A stretch of 64,000 nt of DNA, taken from NCBI GenBank assembly GCA_907164885.2, contig OU015490.1:95727386-95791385 (forward strand), written 5' to 3'. Under the pieces are notes generated by a model, which was not told the DNA's origin, did not search any database, and saw only the letters and a list, made by a program, of their open reading frames with translations. Below are positions 52,379-64,000 of this stretch, piece after piece; position 1 is the stretch's first letter, and every line of letters begins with the position of its first letter. This stretch comes from Dolomedes plantarius (lineage: Eukaryota; Arthropoda; Arachnida; Araneae; Dolomedidae). The position numbers and the translations under genes are program-made.

Positions 52379-55300
52379 ATTATTTCATGCATACTACTGA
52401 CGCATTTATTTATTTTAAATTCGTGAATTTTCTATTTACGACGGGTTGTGGGATTCAAGAATCTTTATGAAGTGAGCGGGAAGAATGTGTGTGTGGGGGG
52501 GGGGGGGGGAGGGGAGAATTCCCCTTCGCAACCCATCAACTTCCCCTTAGTACGCACCTAATACAGATTACCAATTAAAAGTTCATAATTATTTAAATGA
52601 AATTTAGGCGTTTGTTCGTGGTATCACAGTTAGAGAATATCCTAAAGCAAAATATACAGGCATATTTATTTAGGAATGAAAATTAAGTAAGTAACTCAGA
52701 AATAATTCCGTTTCACATTAGTACGCTCGTATACGTTCGGCAAGTTAGTTTATGTTGGATATCTAATCGTTCTTGATGGCTTTAGGCTAATTTGGGAGAA
52801 AACACGCCATGCTAGTCGATATGACTTTTCGAAAATTTACGCAATCGCCCCTTAAGAAAATATGTGATGATTAATATTTAAGAATTGGGTAAAAGATATC
52901 AATAAATATCGGTAGAAATTTTAGTAAATGTTTAAAAAATAAAGAAACAAAAGCTAAAAGTTATGTTCTTTATGTGATATTTTCCTATAAATTTAGAGAC
53001 ACCAGTTTATTTGTTAAAGCTTCTGTTTTTAGATATCCCACAAGCAAATCTTTTAGCATTGTAGAAAAGTTAATTTTTGATTGAAATTTTAAACGGAAAG
53101 TTAAACATCACTCAATGCTGTTCATAAACCTTTATAAGTTGAATTTCTTTTATTTACGTGAAATGAATATTAGAACAATCAGGTATTAATTAGGTCAATA
53201 TTATGAAAGGATTGAAACTAACGATGTCTTAAAAAATAACAGATAATAATAAAAAGGACAACAACAGTATTATTTATTCGAGTAATATTTCGGAGATTTC
53301 AATGGTTTTGTGCATAGTACACAAGTTTATAAAGATAAGTAGAAATAATTTAGTCTTTTAAGGTAAAGTAAAGCTTATTGGTGGTATTTGTCGATTTGTT
53401 TATGGTAGGATCTTAATTAAGCTGAAAGTAAATACTGTCTGTTAAAGAAAATAACCCCCATTCGTACCCTTTGTTTAAAAAAAACCCAGGATGGTTAAAA
53501 AGTAAACATTTTGATCGTGACAGTAGAAAAAATTCACTCAGAATTCAGAGGATTGTTTTTCAGATACCGATTTTTTGCTTACTACATGATGACATTTTGG
53601 ATGCTAGAAAAATCCAATATCAGAGATTCTCAAACTGTAGTACCTAAACCCTTTTGGGCACGAGTTGAAAATTCAAGGGGTACGCGTGCTCTTTAGGGAA
53701 CATCGAAAAATACCATCGTTGCAAAAATACCATCGTTGAAAGTCCTTGCTATTTATGTTTGTGACAATCGTTATCTCAAGCCAGATTCATTAATTCTATT
53801 ACTACCTCTTGACACGCAATTAAAGTAGTTAGTTATATTCAGTCTGCTGTTTTCTAGTATATGTGAAATAATGGTAAACTTTTATTACATTTGCTGTGTT
53901 GGAGACATTTGATTAAATTGTATTTTGTGAGACCTGATTTCGTTTCGAAACATTTAGCAGACTACGAAAAGGTTTAATATTGTATAAAATTAACATACTT
54001 TCTTAATATTTCGTTTGATTCAATCGTTTATTCAGTTCATTCTAACTTTCATAAAATAAAATTCATGCCGGCTCATCTTTAATTTATTTACGGAAAAGAA
54101 AATCAATTTTGCTTGGTTGTAAAGTTAAAATTTTTTTAATTTCAGTAGTAACCGGAAAAAAATAAGCATCAACGGAAATTAAAGGATGCGTTAATTTTTA
54201 TTAATTACTTAACAAACGTCTACAGCTTTTGGAACAAGTGTTGATTTTGTTTATCGGATACTAGTATTTTGAGTATGACCAACTACTTCTTGATGCCAGA
54301 AGCTTAAAATTCATCCGAATTATTGGAAGCCTCGCTGAAGGTGTTTTGAATGCTAAGTCGCAGTTATACTGTAAAACTATTGTAACTGTATAACTGTTGT
54401 TTCTAAGCTCGCGTATATTGATACAGGAAAGCTTGGACAATGATTTTTGAGTTATGGGGCTCTAAACACTATAAAAAATAAACTACAGATATTAATCATT
54501 AGCTGTGTATGATAATTTCACCTTTATCATACTGTTTTATACGACAAAATATCTAAACGCTTAAGAATGATTAATGCGGGGTTTATTTGATAAAAATACG
54601 TGAAATTCGAGAGATAACGCCTCTGTTCTTAATTTGTGGGGTCTGTGCTAAATATTCAGCTTTTTGAAAGATACAGAAGTCAAATTGTAAACAGATTTGA
54701 CGAGAAGTCTGTAACTGACAGACATTTTAGTCGGCAGAGTTTAGTCAACTCTGGTTACTGCTCACAAAATGGAAATAAAACAAGTTCCACGACTTAATAA
54801 CACATTAAAGAGAAAAATAATAGAAAAACCGATATACATAACTCTCGGACCTGCTGTTGCATGACAATATTGTGTATTATGAAAGGAAAAAGAGTATGCT
54901 GTCATCTGATGTACCTCAATTTTTTTGCCGTTCAAGCTATCACAAGACATTGAGATGAGTGATAACCGCTAAAATGGAAGAAACTTTGCATACAATGATT
55001 CGTAGTGTAATAAGCCTAACTAAATCCATTATATTCAATTGAAATAATCGACTATCTTTACAAACCAAGTAATGTGATTAATTCCTTCCGAAAATCCCAT
55101 TATAGCGAAATTTCTTTATTTGAATTTTTTTTTCTATTCACTCTTTCAAAATCACTAATTTTGCCCTAAATGAGCTTGGAGTCTAGATAATCTCAAATTT
55201 TACAAAACGAATTTTATGTCTCTATTTTAAATGCTTTTTTCGTTTATAAGCAAACAAACAACATTATCATGCAGGTGCTTTAGAAGTAGAAAACTAAGGG

Positions 55301-56465
55301 ATAACAAAAATATCGTCAATAAGTTCATTTATATTCTGACTCCTCAAAATAAGCATTTATGTAATTTTCCATGATTTTGCAGAAGAATGAATTAAGAGAC
55401 CACTTATAAATGGATAGAAACATGACTTGCCATATGGAAGCTAAGACTCCTGTGCCCCAATTCATTAAAGTTCTTTCAACAAGTGATTAATTCCTAACAG
55501 GAACAATGTCTTGACAGCCAAATAGCATTAATTTTTTCACGCTTAGGAAGGTACAATCATATTATAATACTCCTCGCTTCATATGAATTTTTCTGGTAGG
55601 AAATTGGTAGGACCATAAAAATCTGCTTTTAATTACACGCACCCTTCGCTGTTCGGAGTTTTTAGTTTTTCGTGATGTTTTGGACACAGTGTCATTTGCT
55701 TAGAAACATATTGCATCTGCGATACCTGAATTTTGTGCACGCGTTTTTATATTACTATCATAATTCCCTTTAATTTGACGTTTTTCATAGCTGAATCAAA
55801 TCTGCTAATAATGTAAATCGCTATATATCATGTAATTTATGAGGAAAGAAGGTTGTTGTTGTTTCTAATGCCCCCTGAATGGAAATATTCCATACCAAGT
55901 GCATATAGGCTAGCGGGCTGAAAGGTGCGGTCCGGTTTATGTGTCACCAGAAGGGTCGGAGTCTTACTCTAAGAGAAGAACTAAATTTGGCTATTTCACA
56001 AGCAGTAATGGAGTCGGACACTGAAGATAATTTTTATGTTTAAAAGCAAGAGTTTGTATTATACAAAAGGACGAGTAATAAAACCAAAAATATTTCATTA
56101 TTAGCTAACGCGATTAAAGTATAAAGCCGACATCCTCAGAAAGTGAACGAGCGTTTTCTCTCGCATCTAATTTATGTACAAGAATATGATCATGACTATC
56201 AGATGATTCATAACACGCATAGGTATTTTTGAAGTTACATGATTTGAAGAAAAACGGAAACTATTCAAAAACACGTAAAAAACCTTTATATAAACAAACT
56301 ATTTATTTTTGTATTTTACCTGAATTACCCGAATAACCATAAAAACCGCGATTTTTAGAAAATTAGAAACCGAATAGCGTGAGTTTTAAAAAAGTTCTGG
56401 TTTTCAGAAACCATAGTGACTGGTTCTATGAAAACACCCTCTTCTCTCTAATTTCTCGGTCTGCA
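52379..56465. other. AT-rich intergenic sequence, mostly featureless
   Basis: A G-run at about 52493-52509 and one SINE fragment at about 55850. No frame longer than 62 codons and no homology. Confidence 0.5.
55850..55990 (-). repeat. SINE with (AAC)n tail, copy 2 (3' part)
   Basis: Plus-strand GTTGTTGTTTCTAATGCCCC, followed by CTGAATGGAAATATTCC, GGGCTGAAAGGTGCGG, TCCGGTTTATGTGTCACCAG and AAGGGTCGGAG. Nearly the same order as at 58737. Confidence 0.65.
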
Positions 56466-56473
56466 TTCAGGAT

Positions 56474-56662
56474 CAGTGGCGCACCCAGGATTTTTTCTTG
56501 GGGGGGGGGGATCGAGATGAACGGATAAAAATATTTATAATGCATGGGGGGGGCTTAGATGGACGGATAAAAATATTTATAATGCAAAATCAATATTCAT
56601 AATGCAATTTCTATTTCTTTCGGGGGGCAGGGCCCCTTCCCCCCCCCCTGGGTGCACCACTC
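56474..56662. mobile_element. hAT-type MITE with 8-bp target duplication
   Basis: Left end CAGTGGCGCACCCAGG and right end CCTGGGTGCACCACTC, inverted repeats with two mismatches. Flanks TTCAGGAT (56466-56473) and ATCAGGAT (56663-56670), 7 of 8 equal. A ~35-bp internal direct repeat (ACGGATAAAAATATTTATAA) and G/C runs lie inside. CAGTGGCG ends and 8-bp duplication are typical of hAT. Confidence 0.78.
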
Positions 56663-58736
56663 ATCAGGATAACGAGTTGGAATGTTGATGGGCTCCAAAC
56701 TAAGACTGATGAGCTAAAGGACTACTTGGTTGATAATTGTGTTGATTTGGTTCTTTAGAAACCCTACCCGTTATGTAGTTCCACTGATTAAAACCACTGA
56801 AAAAAAATTTAAAGGTATGTCTGACTCAAACAAAGTTTAGGAATTTTATACAACAGTTCAAAAACAAAAAGACTTTTGAGAGAGGACATACAATCAAACT
56901 TATCTGTCAATTTTGATAAAATTCAAAACCAAGAATAAGTTTGCGCACCAAAACAGTCCAGCATTCATGTACAATTTGCAGTTTATTTTGTAGTAAATCA
57001 TGTCGGGAAACATTAAATTTCTTTGATATTTATTAGAATTTATTTATGCATTTCTTGTTTGAGCGCCTGCAATGAGACCTACTTATATTTTGCCGGAAGC
57101 AGAATTTTTGTTTCCGAATACAATCTGGGATAGGGGGACGTTAAAACGCAGTCACAGTTCCTTTCTCAAGGAGCGATCATAAAAACTGTCGAATATGCTT
57201 TATCACAAAAATTCCCTGAATTGAAATTGAAAACCCACTGAGTAAAATTAAAAACAAAAGGAACAACCATATATATTTGATCATTAGAATACATCAATTT
57301 TAGCAGCTTTCTCGGATAAATTTTTAGCTTGAACGTAAATCCAAATCCAATCATTTCAAAATGTGTAAATCAATTTATTCCACGCAAGAAATTTATTCGA
57401 ATTTATTGCCTCTCTGGCTTTTACGCTCGGAAAGCATAAATACTTTTGAAGACATTGGAAATAAATAAAAGTTACATTATAACATTAAATTTAGGGAAAA
57501 CGGTCGACGATACAAATTTCAGTGAAAACGAATGCATTTAAAGTTATACGAAATTTATACGAAAGTATAAATAAAACGCAACATTCGAGACACTCCGCTT
57601 TTTAAATTCTACAATGAAATTGAAGATCCTAGGTACTAACCCTATTGGATTCGTTCCCCTCAATGTTAACCTATGGTGGGAAATTTGTCTACTATTTAAA
57701 GCTACATAAATCCTGATAACCCAATAAAATGGGTATTTTCAGATAACCTGAACTTTTCTGCACCTTGCAACAGGATTCATTTTATAAATTGCGTCCCTCA
57801 AAGGAATTTAGGAGTGTTTGAAACACACTATACTAGATTTCCCCCCGAAGATTTTAAATTTTAAAGTATTATTTGCTGTTTTTTCAAAAACGAAAAATTC
57901 CCCAAGGTGCAAAATTCTTATCTCTATGACGGATATCCCAGTGGGAGTAAAAATAAATGCCGAATTTGGAAACAATTTGGGGACAGCTAGAAATTATTTT
58001 AATCCCTTCATTATAGGTCTGGAATGAACTTGCTAAGTTTTCCCCGCTCCTGCGTGCTAGTTGAGCTTTAGCCGATACGAGCAAACTAATTACCAAAAAT
58101 ATGCATTTTTTCAAAATTTTAAGCATACTTCAAAAATTATTCTTAAATGGTTTATTTATCTTATTTAAAAGCTAATTATAGCCGGATTGGGGGTGGAACT
58201 TAGCGTGATTGGTTCTCCGGCATAGTTCTCTAAACACTGAACTAACGTGTCTACGTGTCTACGTGAACTAACGTGTCACGTTGTCAATCAAGTTTACAAG
58301 GTAAACAACGAAATTTAAATAAAATTTCGAACACTATTATTTTGAAGATACAGTTATCTATTTATTCAGGCTTATGCAGATAAACTAATAATAAATATAG
58401 TTTGCACTCACTTTTCCAGGTGTTTAGCTTCGAATCTATAGACTCAGACAATATTCCTCCAAGATATTCTATATTGAAATACAGGTCTTAGTTTCGATTA
58501 CATCAGACGAAAATTTTAATATCCTCTATGGATAGATAAAATTCATCTTAATTAGCAACTGAATATGAAAACTTAAAACTGATTACTACCTGAAATAGTG
58601 TAACCCATCGCAGTAGAAACCATGAACATTGGATGTCCAGAACCTGAATAATACATAAGACTCTTACTGAAGGATTCTTTTTGCTGATTAACATAGTGCT
58701 GATGAAGAAATTTTTCCAAGCAACATTAGGTTCTTT
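56663..58736. other. Intergenic sequence
   Basis: Contains the dispersed repeat copy at 57633-57885 and a short tandem (ACGTGTCTACGTG) near 58245. No gene recognised. Confidence 0.45.
57633..57885. repeat. Dispersed repeat, copy 2 (opposite orientation)
   Basis: GTACTAACCCTATTGGATTC, then an interior matching the reverse complement of 45890-46003 (shared GGATTCATTTTATAA and GAAACACACTA). Confidence 0.55.
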
Positions 58737-58855
58737 GTTGTTGTTGTTTCTAATGCCCCCTGGCTGGAAGTACCAAACAAGGTCCATATAAGGGTGGGTC
58801 TGAAGTGTGCGGGTCCGGTTTATATAGTACCACAAGGGTTGGAGTCCGTGTTAGC
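58737..58855 (-). repeat. SINE with (AAC)n tail, copy 3 (3' part)
   Basis: Plus-strand GTTGTTGTTTCTAATGCCCC, CTGGCTGGAAGTACC, TCCGGTTTATATAGTACCAC, AAGGGTTGGAG. Same as copy 2 with scattered changes. Confidence 0.7.
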
Positions 58856-60459
58856 TAGTTGTAATGAAGCGCCTTCGATTTGAAAGAAAAATTAAATTAA
58901 TTTTTAAGAGAAGCTAAAGTGATCGAAGTCTGTTTCCATTACATTTTGTAAGAAGGTTAGGAAGCCGACTTTGATTATAGAACGGGACAGTCATCTTTAT
59001 GACTTAGCCAATTTAAAAGTGGCTGAACGGAGTTGGGGGTCTGAAGATCTCAGATACAGGTAAAGTTTGGCACCGAGTTTGACGTTAATTCACAAAGCCC
59101 TTTGGTTGATAATATACGATGGGGGACTCGGTTCCAAAACCGCAGAACACATGGAGTGGACTTTGGGTGGTCTTGAAACGACGAAATGGAGGGCGTGCAC
59201 GTTTTGAGAGAAGATCCAATCAAAGAAATAAAAATTGAAGCTAAGTGGTGGAGTTTTAAAAGCCTTCCTGAATGGATGTAGGAGTTACGAGAAGGCGTGG
59301 GCAACGAGGTAAAAAAATAAAATAAATAGAAGAATTAGAGATTTTTCGAGGATTCACTTTTGCGTGTGGGCCCGGGGTTGCCTCTTCCCGGTGGTTTAGC
59401 ATTGCAGGTGATGAAGAGATTGTTATTTTAACTGTCGAGAAACAGTTGAGCTTTCCCAAGAGTTTTCCGAAGAAGTATTTCGTTTTGCAGTGCAGAAATC
59501 CGGTTGATACGTCCCGGTATGATCGCCTCATGATCCTGTTACAAGAGTGATTGTTTTGCTGATGATGAAAATATGGTCGCTGCCTTGAGATAAAGTGTGG
59601 AGAGAATTGCGCCTTCCCATTGGAATTCCGATTGAGTTGTCCCGGAGATGAGAAAAGTTTCGATAGAGAGAGTTTGAGGACATCATGTTCCTGATAAATA
59701 CCCCATCTTTTTGAAAAGAGCGGAAGCAGCCTACGACAGAGCCACGACAGAGCTAAGAAGCCCACGACAGATGCCCACAACAGAGTCAAGAATGCCCACG
59801 ACAGCCTAAAGATGTCGCATACCTACTACCCTAGAAGGAAGGAACGAGACCACGTGCCCTATGGTAGCGTCGACATCCGTGTTCCAGTGCGGTTAGCATC
59901 CAATAGAGTGAGTGTTAATCATTTTGTCTCGTTCAGACCCCACCTCGCACAATTGAATGATTTAGTGCGGGATCAATGTTTTTTAGAAAATATATATTTT
60001 GAGGAATAGGAGTTGTTTGCCATAGGTAAAATAAATAAATTGATGCTCCCTGAATCTAAAAGGTGTGGGTTTAATGAAATACATGTTATTGAACATAAAA
60101 TGATGAGAATGCTAAAATATTAGTTAAATAAGTAGACTGTGTATTAAGATTTGTTGATTTTGTTTGAGTCAAGTTGTAAATAGATAAAATTGCAAATAAA
60201 TTAGTTTTTTTGTAAATATAAATTTGAGTCAGTCATCTTTGTTTTGCAGTTATCTTGAAAAAGGTTTCCTATAGTTTTTGAAACAAGTTATTTGACCTGT
60301 TCGTTTGCCAATTGGTGTCCAGAGCCTTGGGTTGTATTCAACAAAATAAAATTAACACAACGCACCCAAATACCTTTTTGTTAAAAATAATATGTACTAA
60401 CCCAAATAAACTACGAATCACGCCCAATTAAATAAATCTGGACATGCAATACGACACTA
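58856..60459. other. Unassigned block with long chance frames
   Basis: A 177-codon minus frame (59256-59789) and a 65-codon plus frame lie here. Neither shows a domain I know. AATAAATTAG and AATATAAATTTG near 60.19-60.23 kb could be transcript-end signals. It may be a retroelement fragment; unproven. Confidence 0.3.
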
Positions 60460-60690
60460 GTTGCCATCTGAATTTTGACCGAACATCTCCAGGGACGGAA
60501 TCTGGGGAAATCGTACCCTCTCTTATCCTTTATGAGCTCATGGAGGCACTTTCCGGACTACGAATATAACATGCCCATATCCGGCCTCGACATGATGGTA
60601 CTTAAGGGTCCTTCTCGGGATTCAATCCGAGCACCGTCAGCATCGAAAGCTAGAGCTACCACAAGGCTACCTCAAGCCCATTTGGTTGTC
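60460..60690 (-). repeat. SINE copy 4 with tRNA-like head
   Basis: On the minus strand it starts GGGCTTGAGGTAGCCTTGTG (A-box-like), then GGTGCTCGGATTGAATCCC (B-box-like), followed by a body with GATATGGGCATGTTATATTC shared with the 31.5-kb copy. The 3' tail is missing. Confidence 0.65.
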
Positions 60691-61925
60691 TTTATATACC
60701 TATTGAAAAGAATAGGACAACATTCGTTGTAGATATAATGTCATTCCTGTTATAAAGACTCATGGAGTATATCTATTAATATTCAGGTCTTTATAACTGC
60801 TTCTCGTAACCGCCATATATTGGCTGAAAAGTAAAAACGAATTATTGCCATGAAAGGCGATGCACGCCAAATCTAGTGGCTTGAGCCCGTATTGCGCAGG
60901 TGCAAAGTACAGCTTGGCGCAGTTCATGCCTAGCTTCGTATAATAACGACAGAGAACTCTTGGAAGCGTTGGAAGGAGGTGACACTTTTTGGAGGTGTGT
61001 TAGAGGTAGCTGAGTGAGGAGCAAGGCATGGCAGATCTAAGTATTTACTTTTTTTCATTATGTTTTGTTAAATAAATTTCTTATTTGCTCCTTAAACCCC
61101 TTGTCTGTAATTTAATTTACTGTAGTAGATAATGTTTCTTTGGTATGAATTAATTTGATGAGTATTGTAATCTGCTTAGCACGTGGGTCAGGCTGTATGT
61201 AGGGTTAAGTATTTCTTGCTAGGTTAAGTGCCTTTAACCTGAAACATAACTACTCTACTTAATATATGTTACCTGAGACAACCTATCTGGGTTATCATTC
61301 ATAATGCATTGTTTCTAGAAGTTAAATCTGTAACTTAATTTAATACACAACGCTTTTTCTTGTCTCGCCATTTTTTTGGCTGGCTCAACTTATTTTTAAT
61401 CTGTTACCACTTGTTCGGCTACGGCTTCCCATTTGGCGCCGTAATATTCGGCCACACAACAATTCCCTTGTTGACAGATCAATTGGATAATCTCTATTTA
61501 ATATTTGAAACAGCTGTTATCCTGTTTGACTAATAGCTGTTCTAAAAAAAATAGATACAGGAATTTAGCACACATCGCTCAAATGTACATGTGCTATGTT
61601 ACCGAATTCTCTACGCATTAAACTGTTTCAGGGCGTTTACAAATATCTGATGGTAGTCGTAACTGATTAAAAAAGGATTGTGCCAGCAATACAGTTCCCG
61701 ACAGTGACTGTAATATGAAGATTTTCAAGAAATTATTTATAAATTCACTAAAATATATAAAACAATTTAATTTCCTCTTCACAAGCCATACATAATAAAT
61801 TTAAAATTCTAAACAATAAAAATTCTAGTAATTAAGACTTTCATGCACTCTTCAATTTCACTCTGAGCCATTATAATTTATCGAAATATTTTAAAATCAC
61901 GACTTAAATCTTCCTCCCCAGAGAC
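60691..61925. other. Intergenic sequence
   Basis: A GC-richer patch at 60.84-61.04 kb ends in GAGCAAGGCATGGCAGATCT and could be an old first exon, but no coding homology is seen. The rest is featureless. Confidence 0.35.
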
Positions 61926-62000
61926 TCTGTGTTGTGGTTGTTGTTGTTACTAATCCTATCTGATCTAGCCGATAGTCTAGACCAGATCCATGAGACCAAA
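61926..62000 (-). repeat. Possible SINE tail fragment
   Basis: GTTGTTGTTACTAATCCTATC followed by weak similarity to the other SINE 3' ends. Confidence 0.35.
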
Positions 62001-62755
62001 AACATTTAAAAAATCAAAGAAAAGGAGGTAATTCTGCGTCCTCGTTTTCAAGTCCCAAGCAAGAAAAAAGATGGTCGGGGTTGAAATGATTGATGTTACA
62101 TTTTCCAGAAATGGGGATGATCTTATTGCCTAGGTCAAATTTAAGGCACTTTGTCATAGGTACATGCCAGTAGTGTCACGGCCAGGGGCAGGAGAATTGA
62201 AAATTACGGGACGAAGTAAAATAATTGCTAAATATAAGAAAGAAACATGGCAAATGACAGGCAATAAAAAGAGAAAGGAAGAGAGCCAACAATATAGCGA
62301 AACGAAATTTATAGAGTGTGCTTGTAGCAAGAAGTATAAGATAAAAGTTCAAGAGAGTGAGTTGCAACGAATAGAAGAAAAGAAGAAAGGGAAGACTAAA
62401 TTTATGATGGCTATAAAACATGCAACCCTGCTTGATGCCGAAGCATGGGAAAAAAGTTAAGTTAGAAAGATAATTTTATAAATCCCACCCTCGATGCGCA
62501 TTGGTGAAAAGGGGATTGAGAGGAGGCAGCCACAGACGAATGGCGATGGCATGGTAATAATATGACCAATGGAAATTGTAAGAGGTGGAGTCAGCATTAA
62601 TAAGAGAAAATAATATGAAATAAGAAAGGAAGGCACATATAACCTATGATGAGAGTCAGTTAGAAGTTTGAAATATAGAAGTAGTGTCAATCCGATGAAT
62701 ATGTACGAAGAATTCCCGATGATATAAATATAAGTCGTGGCCCATGCAAAGGAGC
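62001..62755. other. Intergenic with a 98-codon frame of unknown origin
   Basis: A plus-strand frame at 62164-62460 is Lys/Glu-rich (basic-acidic, coiled-coil-like) and contains CACSKKYKIK. No family recognised and no transcription signal seen. Confidence 0.3.
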
Positions 62756-62764
62756 CCTAAAACC

Positions 62765-62930
62765 TAGGAAGAGAGCGCCCCAGTGTCCCGTGCCGATGGT
62801 CTGCAATGAGTGAAGCAGTCATATAACCGATGATGAGAGTGCCCCAGTGTCCCGTGTAGAGAGTCTGCCATGATTGACGGAGCCTTATACCAGACGAAGA
62901 AAGTGCCCTAGTTCCGTGCGATGATAATAC
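62765..62930. repeat. Tandem repeat, three diverged ~66-bp units
   Basis: GAGAGCGCCCCAGTGTCCCG, GAGAGTGCCCCAGTGTCCCG and GAAAGTGCCCTAGTTCCG follow at about 66-bp spacing, each followed by a TCTGC.ATGA-type segment in the first two. Confidence 0.75.
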
Positions 62931-63489
62931 AACGAAGTTCGTCATTACGAGCGCCAGCTGCCCATCATAGTGATCCAACAGTCATCTTTCTAGGTACCGA
63001 CTTTTTGCGTTTCCTTTTTATATTACTGTCATTGCTTCTCAGTGTGTAGCCTTAGTAACTTATATAGAGAGCACGAGGAGGATGTTATTTGAGTATAAAA
63101 TGTTAAGGAGATGACGGATAATTCGTAAAAAAAACAATTTAATTAATATGATGTTATGCTTATATATATGAGTAAATATTAGTAGTAATGGAACATGGTT
63201 ATATGAGTGATTATGTTTATAAAATGTTATCATAATAAGTGAATGAATTAAATATATGAGTCGTAGTGAATTAATTTAGTAGTAATGAAGTTGTGAGTAA
63301 TGTGTAAATGAAGGATGAAATATTTAGTAGGATTGTATCATATTGTTTATGTGTTAATAATCAATAAATTAATTTGTCAGTGTAAACCAGAGTTGTTTCC
63401 AACATTTGGGAATCACAATCAATATACTAACCACAATATTAAGCAATGAATTCAAAATCATAATCATCATTAATTGTATAATTAAATAC
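62931..63489. other. AT-rich intergenic sequence
   Basis: Nothing recognised. Confidence 0.4.
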
Positions 63490-64000
63490 TATACCCAATT
63501 AATTAAATAACTTCTCACCGCCACACACTTCAGGTGACCACTTAGGAGTCTTGACTATGCAGTCTGCTGTGTACGATTGCCCACAAAAGCCATACCTCCT
63601 CCCGGCTATCTACCACAATACCAGTCATGTGCTGGAGGAGATTGCCATGAAAGGACGATGGCAGATTTAACTCTTGAGTAGATCTCCAAAAAAGTTAAAG
63701 TGTTAGACGTCAAATACGTTAGTTCCCTCCTTAGTCGGGGCATCAGCCGCTTCGTTGCCGCTAAGACCAATAAGCAAAGGGATCCACTGCAAATAGATAT
63801 CATGGTATATTGAGAGCTCTTGCAGTAAAGTCAGAACAGAAATTGAAGTTCTATGACCAATATGAGGCCAGATCTGAAGGTGTTGGATAGAACTGCGGTT
63901 ATCAGTCAAAATCCGGATATCTTGGTAGGTATTGCAGGAAGCTACATCCTTGAGATCCTCTTTAATCCGATCAATTAGTTCCGATCGAAAAACAGAGCAG
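63490..64000 (-). pseudogene. Non-LTR retrotransposon RNase H domain and C-terminus, running off window
   Basis: From the window edge the minus strand reads CSVFRSELIDRIKEDLKDVA, ILTDNRSSIQHLQIWPHI, VLTLLQELSIYHDIYLQWIP and LSGNEAADAPTKEG. This is the RNase H domain of arthropod Jockey/I-type LINE polymerases: Asp in TDNRS, then the NEAAD block with the last acidic residue. A stop at about 63703 ends the frame. In a second frame LTFLEIYSRVKSAIVLSWQS and PPAHDWY continue the protein to about 63606, and decayed pieces (SRLLSGHLKC) to about 63500. The reverse transcriptase and endonuclease would lie beyond 64000. Broken by at least one frameshift and stops. Confidence 0.78.

Noticed and set aside
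59256..59789. 177-codon minus-strand frame
   Set aside because: Longest unexplained frame, but its composition has no domain, no family motif and no conserved partner. Left as unassigned sequence.
60842..61040. Possible gene start (GAGCAAGGCATGGCAGATCT)
   Set aside because: No downstream coding homology and no convincing splice donor; kept only as a note.

Overview
This window looks like repeat-dominated intergenic or intronic DNA from an arthropod, most likely a spider or other chelicerate. The reasons are: strongly AT-rich sequence with long (TA)n runs; eukaryotic gene structure (GT-AG splice signals in a broken gene near 41.86 kb); and a mix of Tc1, mariner, pogo/Tigger, piggyBac, Mutator/Kolobok-type, Helitron, Ty3/gypsy, non-LTR and tRNA-derived SINE remains of the kind common in spider genomes. 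The taxon is an inference from repeat content. I found no intact host gene, no rRNA or tRNA gene and nothing prokaryotic. Almost every long reading frame with recognisable homology belongs to a transposon, and all of those are broken.

Layout. 1-3.9 kb: a Ty3/gypsy retrotransposon cut by the window start (zinc knuckles, protease, RT, RNase H, integrase; two frameshifts). 4.8-5.2 kb: a hAT/KIAA1586-like tail. 8.7-10.1 kb: a Tc1 element with TA duplications and a nearly complete DD34E transposase. 10.5-12.8 kb: a pogo/Tigger element, followed by about 240 bp of (TA)n. 13.3-15.3 kb: two abutting terminal-inverted-repeat elements of PIF/Harbinger style. 15.9-17.1 kb: a possible solo LTR. 17.8-19.1 kb: a mariner with perfect 25-bp inverted repeats inside (TA)n. 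19.9 kb: a Helitron 3' hairpin. 20.8-21.6 kb and 22.9-23.4 kb: two decayed Tc1/Tc3 transposases, with a 186-bp pogo MITE between them.

26.0-27.0 kb: a Helitron with an inverted duplication around a helicase fragment. 27.4-29.2 kb: a Mutator/Kolobok-type transposase with its DGTW, GDGD and TQNANES motifs. 29.9-30.6 kb: a foldback made from two copies of one transposon end. 31.5-34 kb: SINE, Helitron and subterminal-repeat structures. 34.3-37.2 kb: piggyBac fragments. 38.4-39.9 kb: a local satellite. 39.9-42.7 kb: a 2.76-kb element with ~390-bp terminal inverted repeats that carries a PIN/FEN1-like nuclease joined to a Tesmin/TSO1 CXC zinc-binding domain. This is the best candidate for something undescribed.

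46.5-47.3 kb: the tail of a jerky/pogo transposase with a Cys/His finger. 47.7-51.1 kb: Helitrons, including a precise head-to-tail dimer of a 1.22-kb Helitron-like unit. 51.7-52.2 kb: an internally deleted piggyBac. 56.5 kb: a hAT-type MITE with an 8-bp target duplication. 63.5-64.0 kb: the RNase H domain of a non-LTR retrotransposon running off the window.

The genes do not form a pathway. What unites the window is transposon biology: many TA-targeting elements lie directly against long (TA)n tracts, and several elements are present both as coding copies and as internally deleted or palindromic derivatives.
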